Shown one piece after another: positions 1 to 4,658 of a DNA stretch of 8,230 nucleotides. A model generated the notes under the pieces. The model was given only the letters and a program-made list of their open reading frames with translations. It was not told the DNA's origin and searched no databases. This DNA comes from CAKTOF01 sp964544345. GTDB taxonomy: Bacteria > Bacillota > Clostridia > Oscillospirales > Oscillospiraceae. The stretch spans positions 1 through 8,230 of the forward strand of contig CAZJBT010000097.1 in assembly GCA_964544345.1 (NCBI GenBank). The letters are read 5' to 3'. The position numbers and the translations under genes were made by a program. Numbering within the stretch: the stretch's first letter is position 1; the number at the start of each line of letters is the position of its first letter.

Positions 1-331
1 CGAACCCCCGTCCGAAAACAATTTGACAACAGTATCTCCGGGCGCAGACGGTTATTTACATTCCCTTGCCGCGCCGAAAGCCGTCATTCTGCGCAGTTTG
101 GTAGCTTCATGATGCATGGTACGCGCAAAGCTTAGCGTACGCACGGTCACCACTTCAATCACACCCGAGCCCGGCTCGTGGTCCTTCCGGGGCGGATGGG
201 CTGCTATTAAGCAGCAGCCAGAACGAGATTATCGTTGTCAGTTAAATTGAAAGTTGCCCGTTTATAAAGAGGACAGGCGCCTCTGCCCGCTGCCATTGCC
301 TCACTGCCCCCGTCGAAACCGGTACGCCCCC
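1..331 (-). ncRNA. ssrA: tmRNA (transfer-messenger RNA), 3' end cut off by the window edge
   Basis: tmRNA rescues ribosomes stalled on broken mRNAs. It enters the empty A site as an alanyl-tRNA mimic together with SmpB, then supplies a short reading frame that encodes a degradation tag. Read on the minus strand, the gene opens at 331 with GGGGGCGTACCGGTTTCGAC, the hallmark 5' segment of one-piece tmRNAs (acceptor strand, D-like loop and GGTTTCGAC block). The last visible bases, GGACGGGGGTTCG at 13-1, are the 5' half of the T-arm and the start of the T-loop. The rest of the T-arm, the acceptor 3' strand and any CCA lie beyond position 1, so roughly 20-25 nt are missing. A tag frame sits at 257-207, followed by GC-rich segments suited to the usual pseudoknots, whose pairing I did not fold. 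smpB, its protein partner, lies upstream on the same strand. The ORFs that can be drawn on the opposite strand here are shadows. Confidence 0.95.
207..257 (-). other. tmRNA tag-peptide reading frame (ATFNLTDNDNLVLAAA)
   Basis: From a GCA resume codon at 257-255 the minus strand reads ATFNLTDNDNLVLAAA and then TAA at 209-207, with a second stop TAG directly after it (206-204). The other two frames close within a few codons (TGA or TAA inside the first 25 nt), so this is the only usable frame. The DNDN core followed by a hydrophobic-Ala end resembles clostridial tags. The last residues are LVLAAA, where most tags end in ALAA. The exact resume codon is inferred by comparison with other tmRNAs and is less certain than the frame. 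Confidence 0.85.
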
Positions 332-336
332 ATGAG

Positions 337-358
337 ACCCGCCGCGTACGCGGCGGGT
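337..358. repeat. Perfect 22-bp GC-rich palindrome in the ssrA 5' leader
   Basis: The two 11-bp arms, ACCCGCCGCGT and ACGCGGCGGGT, are exact reverse complements with no spacer. The palindrome lies between the ssrA -10 box (362-367) and the mature 5' end (331), with only CTCAT (336-332) between it and the mature RNA. A start site about 7 nt past the -10 box would fall inside it, near 355, so most of it would be transcribed as a hairpin just before the RNase P cleavage site. No T-run follows on either strand, so it does not look like an intrinsic terminator. Confidence 0.75.
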
Positions 359-361
359 ATT

Positions 362-389
362 ATTATAACAGCGCTTCCGGCGTTGTCAA
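362..389 (-). promoter_or_regulatory. Sigma-A-type promoter of ssrA
   Basis: On the minus strand, TTGACA (389-384) and TATAAT (367-362) match both consensus boxes exactly, with a 16-bp spacer. The predicted start is near 355, about 24 nt before the mature tmRNA 5' end at 331. A consensus promoter suits an abundant stable RNA and lets ssrA be transcribed independently of the dehydrogenase gene, which ends 17 bp upstream of the -35 box. Confidence 0.85.
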
Positions 390-396
390 TGCCGGA
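376..396. repeat. Inverted repeat framing the ssrA -35 box
   Basis: TCCGGC (376-381) and GCCGGA (391-396) form 6-bp arms around a 9-nt centre that contains the ssrA -35 hexamer (384-389). An octamer TTGTCAAT occurs twice on the plus strand, at 383-390 and 399-406, with 16-bp periodicity, the second copy overlapping the stop codon of the upstream dehydrogenase. It could be a weak stem-loop ending the upstream operon or a protein-binding site over the promoter. There is no U-run, so a classical terminator is not supported. Confidence 0.45.
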
Positions 397-405
397 TCTT
401 GTCAA

Positions 406-1164
406 TTATGTTTTTGCCAGATACATCATCGCGCGCATCGGAACGATTTTTGCGACCACGCGGTAGAACTTGTAAAACGCGCGGGGCGTATAGGCCTGTT
501 TGCCCCGAAGAGCAGCCGAGACGGCTCTGCGCGCTGACTGCTGCGGATCACAGTAGGGCAGAGTCTGGAACGTCTTGGAGTTTCCACGTATGCCGCCAGA
601 GTCCAGAAAATCAGTATCCATCGGCCCAGGGCAAACCACGGTGACCGAGATGCCGCGCTTCTTCAGCTCAAAGCCAAGACTTCGACTGAATGCGTAGACA
701 TAGGCCTTCGATGAAGAATAGACTGTCATACGCGGATTTGGGCAGAATGCGGCGATGGACGCTGTGTTCAAAATATGTGCGCCTGCCGCCATGTGCGGCA
801 GCGTCAGCACTGCGACGGCGGTCAGCGCGCGCATATTGACGTCGACCATCCGCACTTGTTCCCGACAATCAGAGCCGTCCAGATCGCCAAGATAGCCGCA
901 GCCCGCGTTGTTGGCCAAAAAGACAACGGAGTCATCCGGTGCAAACAGCGCGCGATACTTGTCCAGCCCCTCGTCTGTGGATAGGTCGATCGAGCAGCAC
1001 TCCGCTTTGCCGGCAGGGAGCAGGGAAGCGGTCTGCTTCAGCTTTTCCGTGTCGCGCGCGATCAGGAAGAAGCGGTCGATGTCAGGCATCTGACGCGCCA
1101 ATTCGGCTGCGAGCGCCTGTCCAAAACCGCGCGAGGCACCGGTAATAACGGCGACTCGGCTCAT
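406..1164 (-). CDS. Short-chain dehydrogenase/reductase (SDR) family oxidoreductase
   Basis: This 252-residue protein is a classical SDR, an NAD(P)-dependent oxidoreductase with a single Rossmann domain and the usual length of the family. The cofactor-binding TGASRGFG motif is at residues 8-15, NNAG at 85-88, the structural Asn at about 110, the catalytic Ser at about 136 (NTAS), YSSSK with catalytic Tyr149 and Lys153, and PGP at 179-181. All active-site residues are present. There is no signal peptide. The basic, aromatic C-terminal end (about 228-252) could form an amphipathic helix touching the membrane, as in some YqjQ/DltE-like members, but this is inference. The start ATG overlaps the stop of the upstream prolyl isomerase gene (ATGA) and has no Shine-Dalgarno site of its own, so translation is probably coupled. 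The substrate cannot be told from sequence. Confidence 0.9.
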   Translation of the reverse strand: MSRVAVITGASRGFGQALAAELARQMPDIDRFFLIARDTEKLKQTASLLPAGKAECCSIDLSTDEGLDKYRALFAPDDSVVFLANNAGCGYLGDLDGSDCREQVRMVDVNMRALTAVAVLTLPHMAAGAHILNTASIAAFCPNPRMTVYSSSKAYVYAFSRSLGFELKKRGISVTVVCPGPMDTDFLDSGGIRGNSKTFQTLPYCDPQQSARRAVSAALRGKQAYTPRAFYKFYRVVAKIVPMRAMMYLAKT

Positions 1165-1712
1165 CCGCGTCCGTAGGGGTCGGGCAGCTTGGTCGGCGCG
1201 GGATACTCCACACCGTGCGTGTCGACCGTGACAGATTTCATCTTCTGCTCTACGGTAGGTTTGTCTGCGGCATCGGTCTGCACGGCGGCAATCTCGTCGA
1301 CTACCTCCATGCCCTCGATCACCCGGCCGAAAGCGGCGTACTGGCCGTCCAGGAACTCGCCGTCGGCGTGCATGATAAAGAACTGGCTGCCGGCGGAGTT
1401 TGCAGCCTGCGAACGCGCCATGGACAGCACGCCGCGTTTGTGCGACAGGTTGTTGCTGATGCCGTTCAGCTTGAACTCGCCCTTGATGCAGTAGCCAGGC
1501 CCACCCATACCATTGCCGTACGGGCAGCCGCCCTGGATCATAAAGCCAGAGATGACGCGGTGGAATATCTTTCCATTATAGAAGCCAGAATTGGCGAGCG
1601 CAATGAAATTGCGCACAGACTCCGGCGCCTTGTCCGGAAAAAGCTCACAGCGGATCACGCCGCCATTTTCCATTTCGATCGTTGCGATCGGGTTAGTAAG
1701 ATTGGATTCCAT
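1161..1712 (-). CDS. Peptidyl-prolyl cis-trans isomerase, cyclophilin type
   Basis: This enzyme interconverts cis and trans peptide bonds before proline and helps protein folding. The 183-residue protein is a single cyclophilin domain without a signal peptide or membrane segment, so it is cytoplasmic. The signature FHRVISGFMIQGG is at residues 50-62; Arg52, Phe57 and Gln60 match the catalytic pocket of human CypA (Arg55, Phe60, Gln63). SQFFI follows at 109-113 and FLDGQYAAFG at 120-129. The CypA tryptophan (Trp121) is replaced by Phe120 and His126 by Tyr125, replacements also found in bacterial cyclophilins, which often bind cyclosporin weakly. An AAAGGA ribosome binding site (1729-1724) lies in the last codons of smpB, 11 nt before the ATG, and the gap to smpB is only 3 nt. 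The gene ends in a 4-nt overlap with the dehydrogenase. It was probably co-transcribed with smpB. Confidence 0.95.
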   Translation of the reverse strand: MESNLTNPIATIEMENGGVIRCELFPDKAPESVRNFIALANSGFYNGKIFHRVISGFMIQGGCPYGNGMGGPGYCIKGEFKLNGISNNLSHKRGVLSMARSQAANSAGSQFFIMHADGEFLDGQYAAFGRVIEGMEVVDEIAAVQTDAADKPTVEQKMKSVTVDTHGVEYPAPTKLPDPYGRG

Positions 1713-1715
1713 AAT

Positions 1716-2180
1716 TTAACGATTCCTTTCTTTCATTGCGCGATCTATCTGCCGCTGCGCATCCTTCTTCGCGGCGCTCTCGCGCTTGTCATATAACTTC
1801 TTGCCCTTGCACAGCCCGACCTCGACTTTGACGCGCGGGCCGCGAAAATAGACGGACAGAGGGATCAGAGAGTATCCGTCCTGCTTGACCTTGCTGTAGA
1901 GCTGATTGATTTCTTTGCGATGCATCAGCAGCCGGCGCGGACGCATGGGATCCCTATTAAAGATATTGCCCTTTTCATACGGACTGATATGCATCTGCCG
2001 AATAAAAAGCTCGCCATCTTTGACGCCGCACCAGGCGTCTTTGAGGTTCAGTGTGCCGAGACGGATGGATTTGACCTCAGTGCCATACAGCTCAATGCCG
2101 GCCTCATAGGTCTCTTCAACGTAGTATTCGTGATATGCGCTGCGGTTTTTTGCCGCGATTTTGACGCCGGCGTCAGCCAT
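1716..2180 (-). CDS. smpB: SsrA-binding protein SmpB
   Basis: SmpB binds the tRNA-like end of tmRNA, delivers it to stalled ribosomes, and places its C-terminal tail in the empty mRNA channel. The protein has 154 residues, the normal length. The family landmarks are clear: an AAKNRSA-type N terminus (9-15), YEAGIELYGTEVKSIR (25-40), the LNLKDAW segment (44-50), HISPYEKGN (64-72), and GKKLYDKRE (126-134) leading into a basic helical tail ending RAMKERNR (147-154). The start is supported by a strong AAAGGAGG site (2194-2187) six nucleotides before ATG. That site adjoins the stop codon of the 70-residue gene upstream, and the prolyl isomerase gene follows after 3 nt. Its RNA partner ssrA is on the same strand further along. 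Confidence 0.98.
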   Translation of the reverse strand: MADAGVKIAAKNRSAYHEYYVEETYEAGIELYGTEVKSIRLGTLNLKDAWCGVKDGELFIRQMHISPYEKGNIFNRDPMRPRRLLMHRKEINQLYSKVKQDGYSLIPLSVYFRGPRVKVEVGLCKGKKLYDKRESAAKKDAQRQIDRAMKERNR

Positions 2181-2186
2181 TTGGCG

Positions 2187-2194
2187 CCTCCTTT
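2187..2194 (-). promoter_or_regulatory. Strong ribosome binding site of smpB
   Basis: AAAGGAGG is a near-perfect anti-Shine-Dalgarno match, six nucleotides before the smpB ATG. It begins one base after the TGA (2198-2196) of the preceding small gene, so ribosomes ending there stop directly on it. It fixes the smpB start and supports an operon. Confidence 0.85.
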
Positions 2195-2195
2195 C

Positions 2196-2408
2196 TCACT
2201 TTTTCAACCACTCAAAAGTCTTGAAATAGCCAAACAGCATTTCGATCCGATCAAGCGCATCCTCGACACTCATATAGACGCCAAGGTCGTCGTCTGTTCC
2301 GTCGTCTGTCAGAACGGCAAAGCCGGCTTCCTGACCCTCGTAGCCAACACGGATGGCGTCCTCGTTCGGATCGTCGTCATATCGAAACTGTGCAACCCAA
2401 TGCCGCAT
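2196..2408 (-). CDS. Small acidic protein of unknown function, upstream of smpB
   Basis: I do not recognise this 70-residue protein. It starts MRHWVAQFRYDDDPNED and has two acidic clusters (DDDPNED at about 11-17 and DDGTDDD at about 35-41), then a predicted amphipathic helix (about 47-70, VEDALDRIEMLFGYFKTFEW) ending in two lysines. There is no signal peptide, membrane segment or cysteine. The layout, a few strands followed by a helix, suggests a compact soluble alpha/beta fold, but that is inference. It is very probably a real gene: a GAAGGA site (2421-2416) lies seven nucleotides before the ATG, and the stop runs into the smpB ribosome binding site. The gap to smpB is 15 nt, so it is expected to be co-expressed with smpB and the prolyl isomerase. 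No function is assigned. Confidence 0.8.
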   Translation of the reverse strand: MRHWVAQFRYDDDPNEDAIRVGYEGQEAGFAVLTDDGTDDDLGVYMSVEDALDRIEMLFGYFKTFEWLKK

Positions 2409-2442
2409 AATAATTTCCTTCTTTCCCGTATCATGTAGTGCA

Positions 2443-2464
2443 GCCGCGGCGGAAGCACCGCGGC
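2443..2464. repeat. GC-rich stem-loop between the lipoprotein gene and the 70-residue gene
   Basis: GCCGCGG (2443-2449) and CCGCGGC (2458-2464) form a 7-bp perfect stem with an 8-nt loop. It lies ten nucleotides past the lipoprotein stop codon and before the ribosome binding site of the next gene. No U-run follows on the minus strand, so it is not a standard terminator. It may stabilise an mRNA end or give partial termination. Confidence 0.5.
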
Positions 2465-2473
2465 CGGTCGATT

Positions 2474-3304
2474 CTATTCATCTCGAACGGGAGGATACTC
2501 GCCCGCGATGGAGTCCGGTACCAGGGAGCAGGTGCCGGTCTGCGTGAGAATAAGCGAAGAACCGGTCAACTCAAGCGTCAACGTCATCTCGTCGCCGTAG
2601 GTATATTCCGCACGCGTCGGATCGGTACCATCGATTTTTGCAGTGGCCGTGACGATGGATCCGTTTCCGCTGAGCTGAAACTCCACTGTGTTGTTATCCG
2701 CCCAATACAGTTCGATCACAATACCGATATCAGAATTCTCAAATTTTCCATTCCAGTCCGGAACAATGGTAGCCGGATCACTGGACAGATCGCTCTCTGC
2801 GGGAGTGTTGGTAATGACCACCTCATTGGAGATCACGGGCGCCGCGGCAGACGTGCCCGAATCTGCGGCGCTGCGCTGATCAGCAGCAGAGTCGCCTTGC
2901 AGCTCGCTGACGCTCGCGCCGACGGTCTCCCATGTGAAGTCTACGCTGCCGGTAAAGCCATTAAACGAAAGGGAAATCGTATAATCCGCCGGCCCTTCGA
3001 GCAGCAGTGTGAAAGATGTGGCGGAGGCTATGTCGCTGCCGGAGTAGATCACGTCGCCCGTTGTGTCCGAAATCAGAATGGAAAGGGAGCCGTGCTTCTG
3101 CGCGACCGACGCGCTCAAGGCGGCGCTGGCGCTGTCGCCAACAGAAAACGTCGCCTCCCGTGTGTCGGACAGGCGCTCGGAAGAAAGGGAGAAGGCCTGC
3201 GCCGAATCGACTTCGCTGATCACGGAACTGCCGGAGCAGCCGGAAAAAAGGGCGATCGCGCAAAGCGCAATGCAGACAATCGCAGCGACGGCACGCCGGC
3301 ACAT
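2474..3304 (-). CDS. Putative lipoprotein of unknown function, secreted and membrane-anchored
   Basis: The chosen ATG gives 276 residues. The N terminus is a lipoprotein signal peptide: MCRR, a hydrophobic run (about 5-20), and lipobox LFSG|C with the lipidated Cys23. The mature part appears to hold two beta-rich segments (about 45-130 and 183-276) joined by a Ser/Ala/Asp-rich linker (about 131-175). The first, with VGDSASAALSASV and alternating hydrophobic residues, resembles a beta-sandwich. The second has repeated strand-like stretches (IGIVIELYW, VEFQLSG, TLTLELTG, LILTQTG) and ends near AGEYPP, reminiscent of small beta-barrel lipoprotein domains. No catalytic motif is visible and I do not recognise the family. 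The open frame extends upstream to 3379, but AGGAG (3318-3314), nine nucleotides before this ATG, and the promoter at 3348-3376 rule out the longer form. It probably acts at the outer face of the cell membrane. Confidence 0.85.
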   Translation of the reverse strand: MCRRAVAAIVCIALCAIALFSGCSGSSVISEVDSAQAFSLSSERLSDTREATFSVGDSASAALSASVAQKHGSLSILISDTTGDVIYSGSDIASATSFTLLLEGPADYTISLSFNGFTGSVDFTWETVGASVSELQGDSAADQRSAADSGTSAAAPVISNEVVITNTPAESDLSSDPATIVPDWNGKFENSDIGIVIELYWADNNTVEFQLSGNGSIVTATAKIDGTDPTRAEYTYGDEMTLTLELTGSSLILTQTGTCSLVPDSIAGEYPPVRDE

Positions 3305-3332
3305 TTGGATCAGCTCCTCTCCTTGGTTCACC

Positions 3333-3357
3333 GTGGTATTTTTAAGCAGTATACCAC
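3333..3357. promoter_or_regulatory. Inverted repeat over the lipoprotein promoter -10 region (possible operator)
   Basis: GTGGTAT (3333-3339) and ATACCAC (3351-3357) are perfect 7-bp arms around an 11-nt AT-rich centre. One arm overlaps the -10 box (3353-3348), and the predicted start site falls in the centre. A repressor dimer bound here would block transcription. Alternatively the repeat acts as a transcript-leader feature, but the left arm alone would be transcribed. The bound protein is unknown. Confidence 0.4.
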
Positions 3358-3376
3358 ATGCCTTGTAAAAAAACAA
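3348..3376 (-). promoter_or_regulatory. Promoter of the lipoprotein gene
   Basis: On the minus strand, TTGTTT (3376-3371), a 17-bp spacer and TATACT (3353-3348) give a plausible sigma-A promoter. The start would be near 3341, about 37 nt before the lipoprotein ATG. It may drive the genes down to the dehydrogenase as well, as no clear terminator is seen between them. Confidence 0.6.
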
Positions 3377-3408
3377 CAAAGAGAGGGGAACAAAACTGTT
3401 ACAATCCG

Positions 3409-3939
3409 TTACTCTTGGTCATGCTGAAAATCCAGGTACATCATGCTCGGCTGAATGTCGGTGTTGTTCTGATATTTTCTGCTGGAATATAAATCGTAGT
3501 CGCCCAAAATACTGTGATAATAAATTTGACAGATCTCTGCGCGCGGGTAGATGCGAATGGGCTGAATGCAGAAGATCTCCAGTGTCCAATAGCCGGCAAA
3601 GCCAACGTCGCCGAAGCCGGCCGTCACATGGATGAAGAGTCCAAGCCGACCGGTGGAGGAGCGACCCTCGAGCATTGGAACAAAGCAGTCTGTTTTGGTG
3701 TACTCACGCGTGCGGCCAAGGTAGAGCTTGCCCGGCTCAAGCAGCAGTCCTTCTTCCGGAATGATGATCTCATGGGCGGGATTCGGCTGCTTCATATCCA
3801 GTATATCATGGTCATAAGCCAGCAATTTGTTGTGAAGAGTCAGATTGTAGCTGTTCGGATTGAGGTTCTTCGGGTCATATGGCTCGATGACGATCTCCTT
3901 GCCGATATGCCGTTCGATTTCACGGCCGGATAAGATCAT
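3409..3939 (-). CDS. dcd: dCTP deaminase, possibly the dUMP-forming bifunctional type
   Basis: The enzyme deaminates dCTP on the route to dUMP and dTTP. This 176-residue protein is a complete member of the dCTP deaminase/dUTPase trimer family. PNSYNLTL (28-35) is the substrate-binding PxSY motif. EGRSSTGRLGLF (91-102) and HVTAGFGDVGFAGYWTLEI (104-122) form the active site: Ser94, Arg98 and Glu121 align with E. coli Ser111, Arg115 and catalytic Glu138 at identical spacing. The C-terminal YQNNTDIQPSMMYLDF (156-171) is the lid over bound nucleotide. Where E. coli Dcd has TAHRID, this protein has TAGFGD; TAGFID is the form in the bifunctional deaminase-dUTPases of M. jannaschii and M. tuberculosis, so direct dUMP formation is possible but unproven. 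The start has an AAAGG-type ribosome binding site at 3955-3951. It has its own promoter, divergent from cadC. Confidence 0.95.
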   Translation of the reverse strand: MILSGREIERHIGKEIVIEPYDPKNLNPNSYNLTLHNKLLAYDHDILDMKQPNPAHEIIIPEEGLLLEPGKLYLGRTREYTKTDCFVPMLEGRSSTGRLGLFIHVTAGFGDVGFAGYWTLEIFCIQPIRIYPRAEICQIYYHSILGDYDLYSSRKYQNNTDIQPSMMYLDFQHDQE

Positions 3940-3971
3940 TGCGCATCCCGCCTTTCTTTATTATGCGCACT

Positions 3972-4000
3972 ATTTTACTGTTTTTTGAGAAAGTTGTAAA
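3972..4000 (-). promoter_or_regulatory. Promoter of dcd
   Basis: TTTACA (4000-3995), a 17-bp spacer and TAAAAT (3977-3972) on the minus strand fit a sigma-A promoter with one mismatch in each box. The start would be near 3965, giving a leader of about 25 nt before the dcd ATG. Its -35 box is 5 bp from that of the opposing cadC promoter. Confidence 0.75.
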
Positions 4001-4005
4001 GACCC

Positions 4006-4033
4006 TTGACACGTACAGAAAAGTGTGTATAAT
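4006..4033 (+). promoter_or_regulatory. Promoter of the cadC metal-efflux operon
   Basis: TTGACA (4006-4011) and TATAAT (4028-4033) match the sigma-A consensus exactly, with a 16-bp spacer. The start would fall near 4040, inside the operator repeats. A consensus promoter with an operator just downstream of the -10 box is what a derepressible operon needs. Confidence 0.9.
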
Positions 4034-4062
4034 GAACACATGAACATTTGAACATATGTTGA
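4033..4062 (+). promoter_or_regulatory. SmtB/CadC-type operator with repeated TGAACA half-sites
   Basis: TGAACA occurs at 4033-4038, 4041-4046 and 4049-4054, spaced exactly 8 bp. The third copy forms an almost perfect inverted repeat, TGAACA-TA-TGTTGA (4049-4062), close to the TGAACA-NN-TGTTCA core bound by SmtB/ArsR-family metal sensors; its centre AACATATGTT is fully palindromic. It covers the start site and reaches into the ribosome binding site GAGGTG (4061-4066). Autorepression by the cadC product, relieved by metal, is the natural inference. Confidence 0.8.
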
Positions 4063-4071
4063 GGTGATATT

Positions 4072-4440
4072 ATGTTTCAACCTGCCGAAGACGAGCACTG
4101 TCAGGAGCAGTGCGTCCACGGTTTGGCTGTCGCGCGCGCTTCCGCCGCGCTGCCGGACGAGGATGAGCTGTTTGACATGGCTGACCTGTTCAAGACATTC
4201 GGCGATTCGACCAGAATCAAAATCCTCTGCGCGCTCATCGGCTCCGAGCTTTGTGTATGCGACATTGCAGAGGTCGTCGCCATGAGTCAGTCCGCCATCT
4301 CGCACCAGCTTCGCACGCTCAAGCAGGCGAAGCTGGTCAAAAATCGACGCGACGGCAAGACCGTCTATTATTCTCTCGCCGACGATCATGTTCAGATCAT
4401 TCTCGGCATGGCAAAAGAACATTTGGAGGAAGAACAATGA
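4072..4440 (+). CDS. cadC: CadC-like ArsR/SmtB-family metal-sensing repressor
   Basis: This 122-residue winged-helix repressor is expected to bind its operator without metal and release it when Cd(II), Pb(II) or Zn(II) binds. The metal sites of staphylococcal CadC are all present at conserved spacing. Cys10 and Cys14 in the N-terminal arm plus Cys61 and Cys63 in ELCVCD (59-64) match CadC Cys7, Cys11, Cys58 and Cys60, each shifted by three. Asp104, His106, His117 and Glu120 match the C-terminal dimer-interface Zn site (Asp101, His103, His114, Glu117). The recognition helix is around SQSAISHQLRTL (72-83), followed by a wing (RRDGKTVYYSL, 92-102). The ATG follows GAGGTG at 4061. The final codons hold the ribosome binding site of the HMA gene, and the stop overlaps that gene's start. 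The exact metal preference is inferred. Confidence 0.93.
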   Translation: MFQPAEDEHCQEQCVHGLAVARASAALPDEDELFDMADLFKTFGDSTRIKILCALIGSELCVCDIAEVVAMSQSAISHQLRTLKQAKLVKNRRDGKTVYYSLADDHVQIILGMAKEHLEEEQ

Positions 4441-4658
4441 AGAAAACATTCAAGCTGACAGACATCGACTGCGCCAACTGCGCGGCCAAGATCGAAACCA
4501 ACATCAATAAAATCGAAGGCGTCAACGCAGCGACCGTGAACTTTTTCGCCCAGAAGCTGATCCTCGATGCGGACGACGCGCGCTTTGAGGAGATCCTTGC
4601 ACAGGTGAAAAAGGCTGTCAAGAAGGTGGAACGGGACTGTGAGGTCGTCCCGCTGTGA
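4437..4658 (+). CDS. Free-standing heavy-metal-associated (HMA) domain protein
   Basis: The 73-residue protein is a single ferredoxin-like HMA domain, the fold of metallochaperones and of the N-terminal metal-binding domains of P1B ATPases. The metal motif DIDCANCAAKIE (9-20) carries Cys12 and Cys15. The Asp directly before the first cysteine is the form seen in Zn/Cd/Pb-type domains such as ZntA (GMDCxxC), whereas copper chaperones usually have a different residue there. INKIEGVNAATVNFFAQK (23-40) is the usual helix-strand region. A further Cys68 lies near the C terminus. GGAGGA (4425-4430) six nucleotides before the ATG supports this start; the frame is open upstream, but that part overlaps cadC out of frame. 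The start overlaps the cadC stop (ATGA) and the end overlaps the ATPase start (GTGA). It probably supplies, as a separate chain, the metal-binding domain missing from the ATPase. Confidence 0.9.
   Translation: MKKTFKLTDIDCANCAAKIETNINKIEGVNAATVNFFAQKLILDADDARFEEILAQVKKAVKKVERDCEVVPL

Noticed and set aside
254..466. 70-codon plus-strand open frame over the start of ssrA
   Set aside because: It is antisense to the tmRNA 5' end and its promoter; the apparent protein has no motif and no ribosome binding site.
1215..1796. 193-codon plus-strand open frame opposite the cyclophilin gene
   Set aside because: The minus strand encodes an unmistakable cyclophilin here, and the plus-strand frame crosses the smpB/isomerase junction without any motif of its own.
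2443..2464. GC-rich hairpin as an intrinsic terminator of the lipoprotein gene
   Set aside because: The stem is only 7 bp and no U-run follows on the transcribed strand, so it is listed only as a stem-loop.
3305..3379. N-terminal extension of the lipoprotein by 25 residues
   Set aside because: It would put 25 residues before the signal peptide and would overlap the promoter and dyad; the ribosome binding site at 3314-3318 fits the internal ATG.
2438..3427. 329-codon plus-strand open frame opposite the lipoprotein gene
   Set aside because: It is antisense to a gene with a signal peptide, ribosome binding site and promoter. Its translation is basic, low in recognisable motifs, and has no ribosome binding site; long antisense frames are expected in GC-rich DNA.
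3970..4449. 159-codon minus-strand open frame across the cadC gene and its promoter
   Set aside because: It lies over the cadC promoter, operator and coding region; the plus-strand CadC match with all eight metal ligands explains the sequence.
4605..4658. Programmed -1 frameshift fusing the HMA protein to the ATPase
   Set aside because: The run of five A residues near 4610 is not a full slippery heptamer, and the -1 frame meets a TGA at 4640-4642 before the ATPase start.
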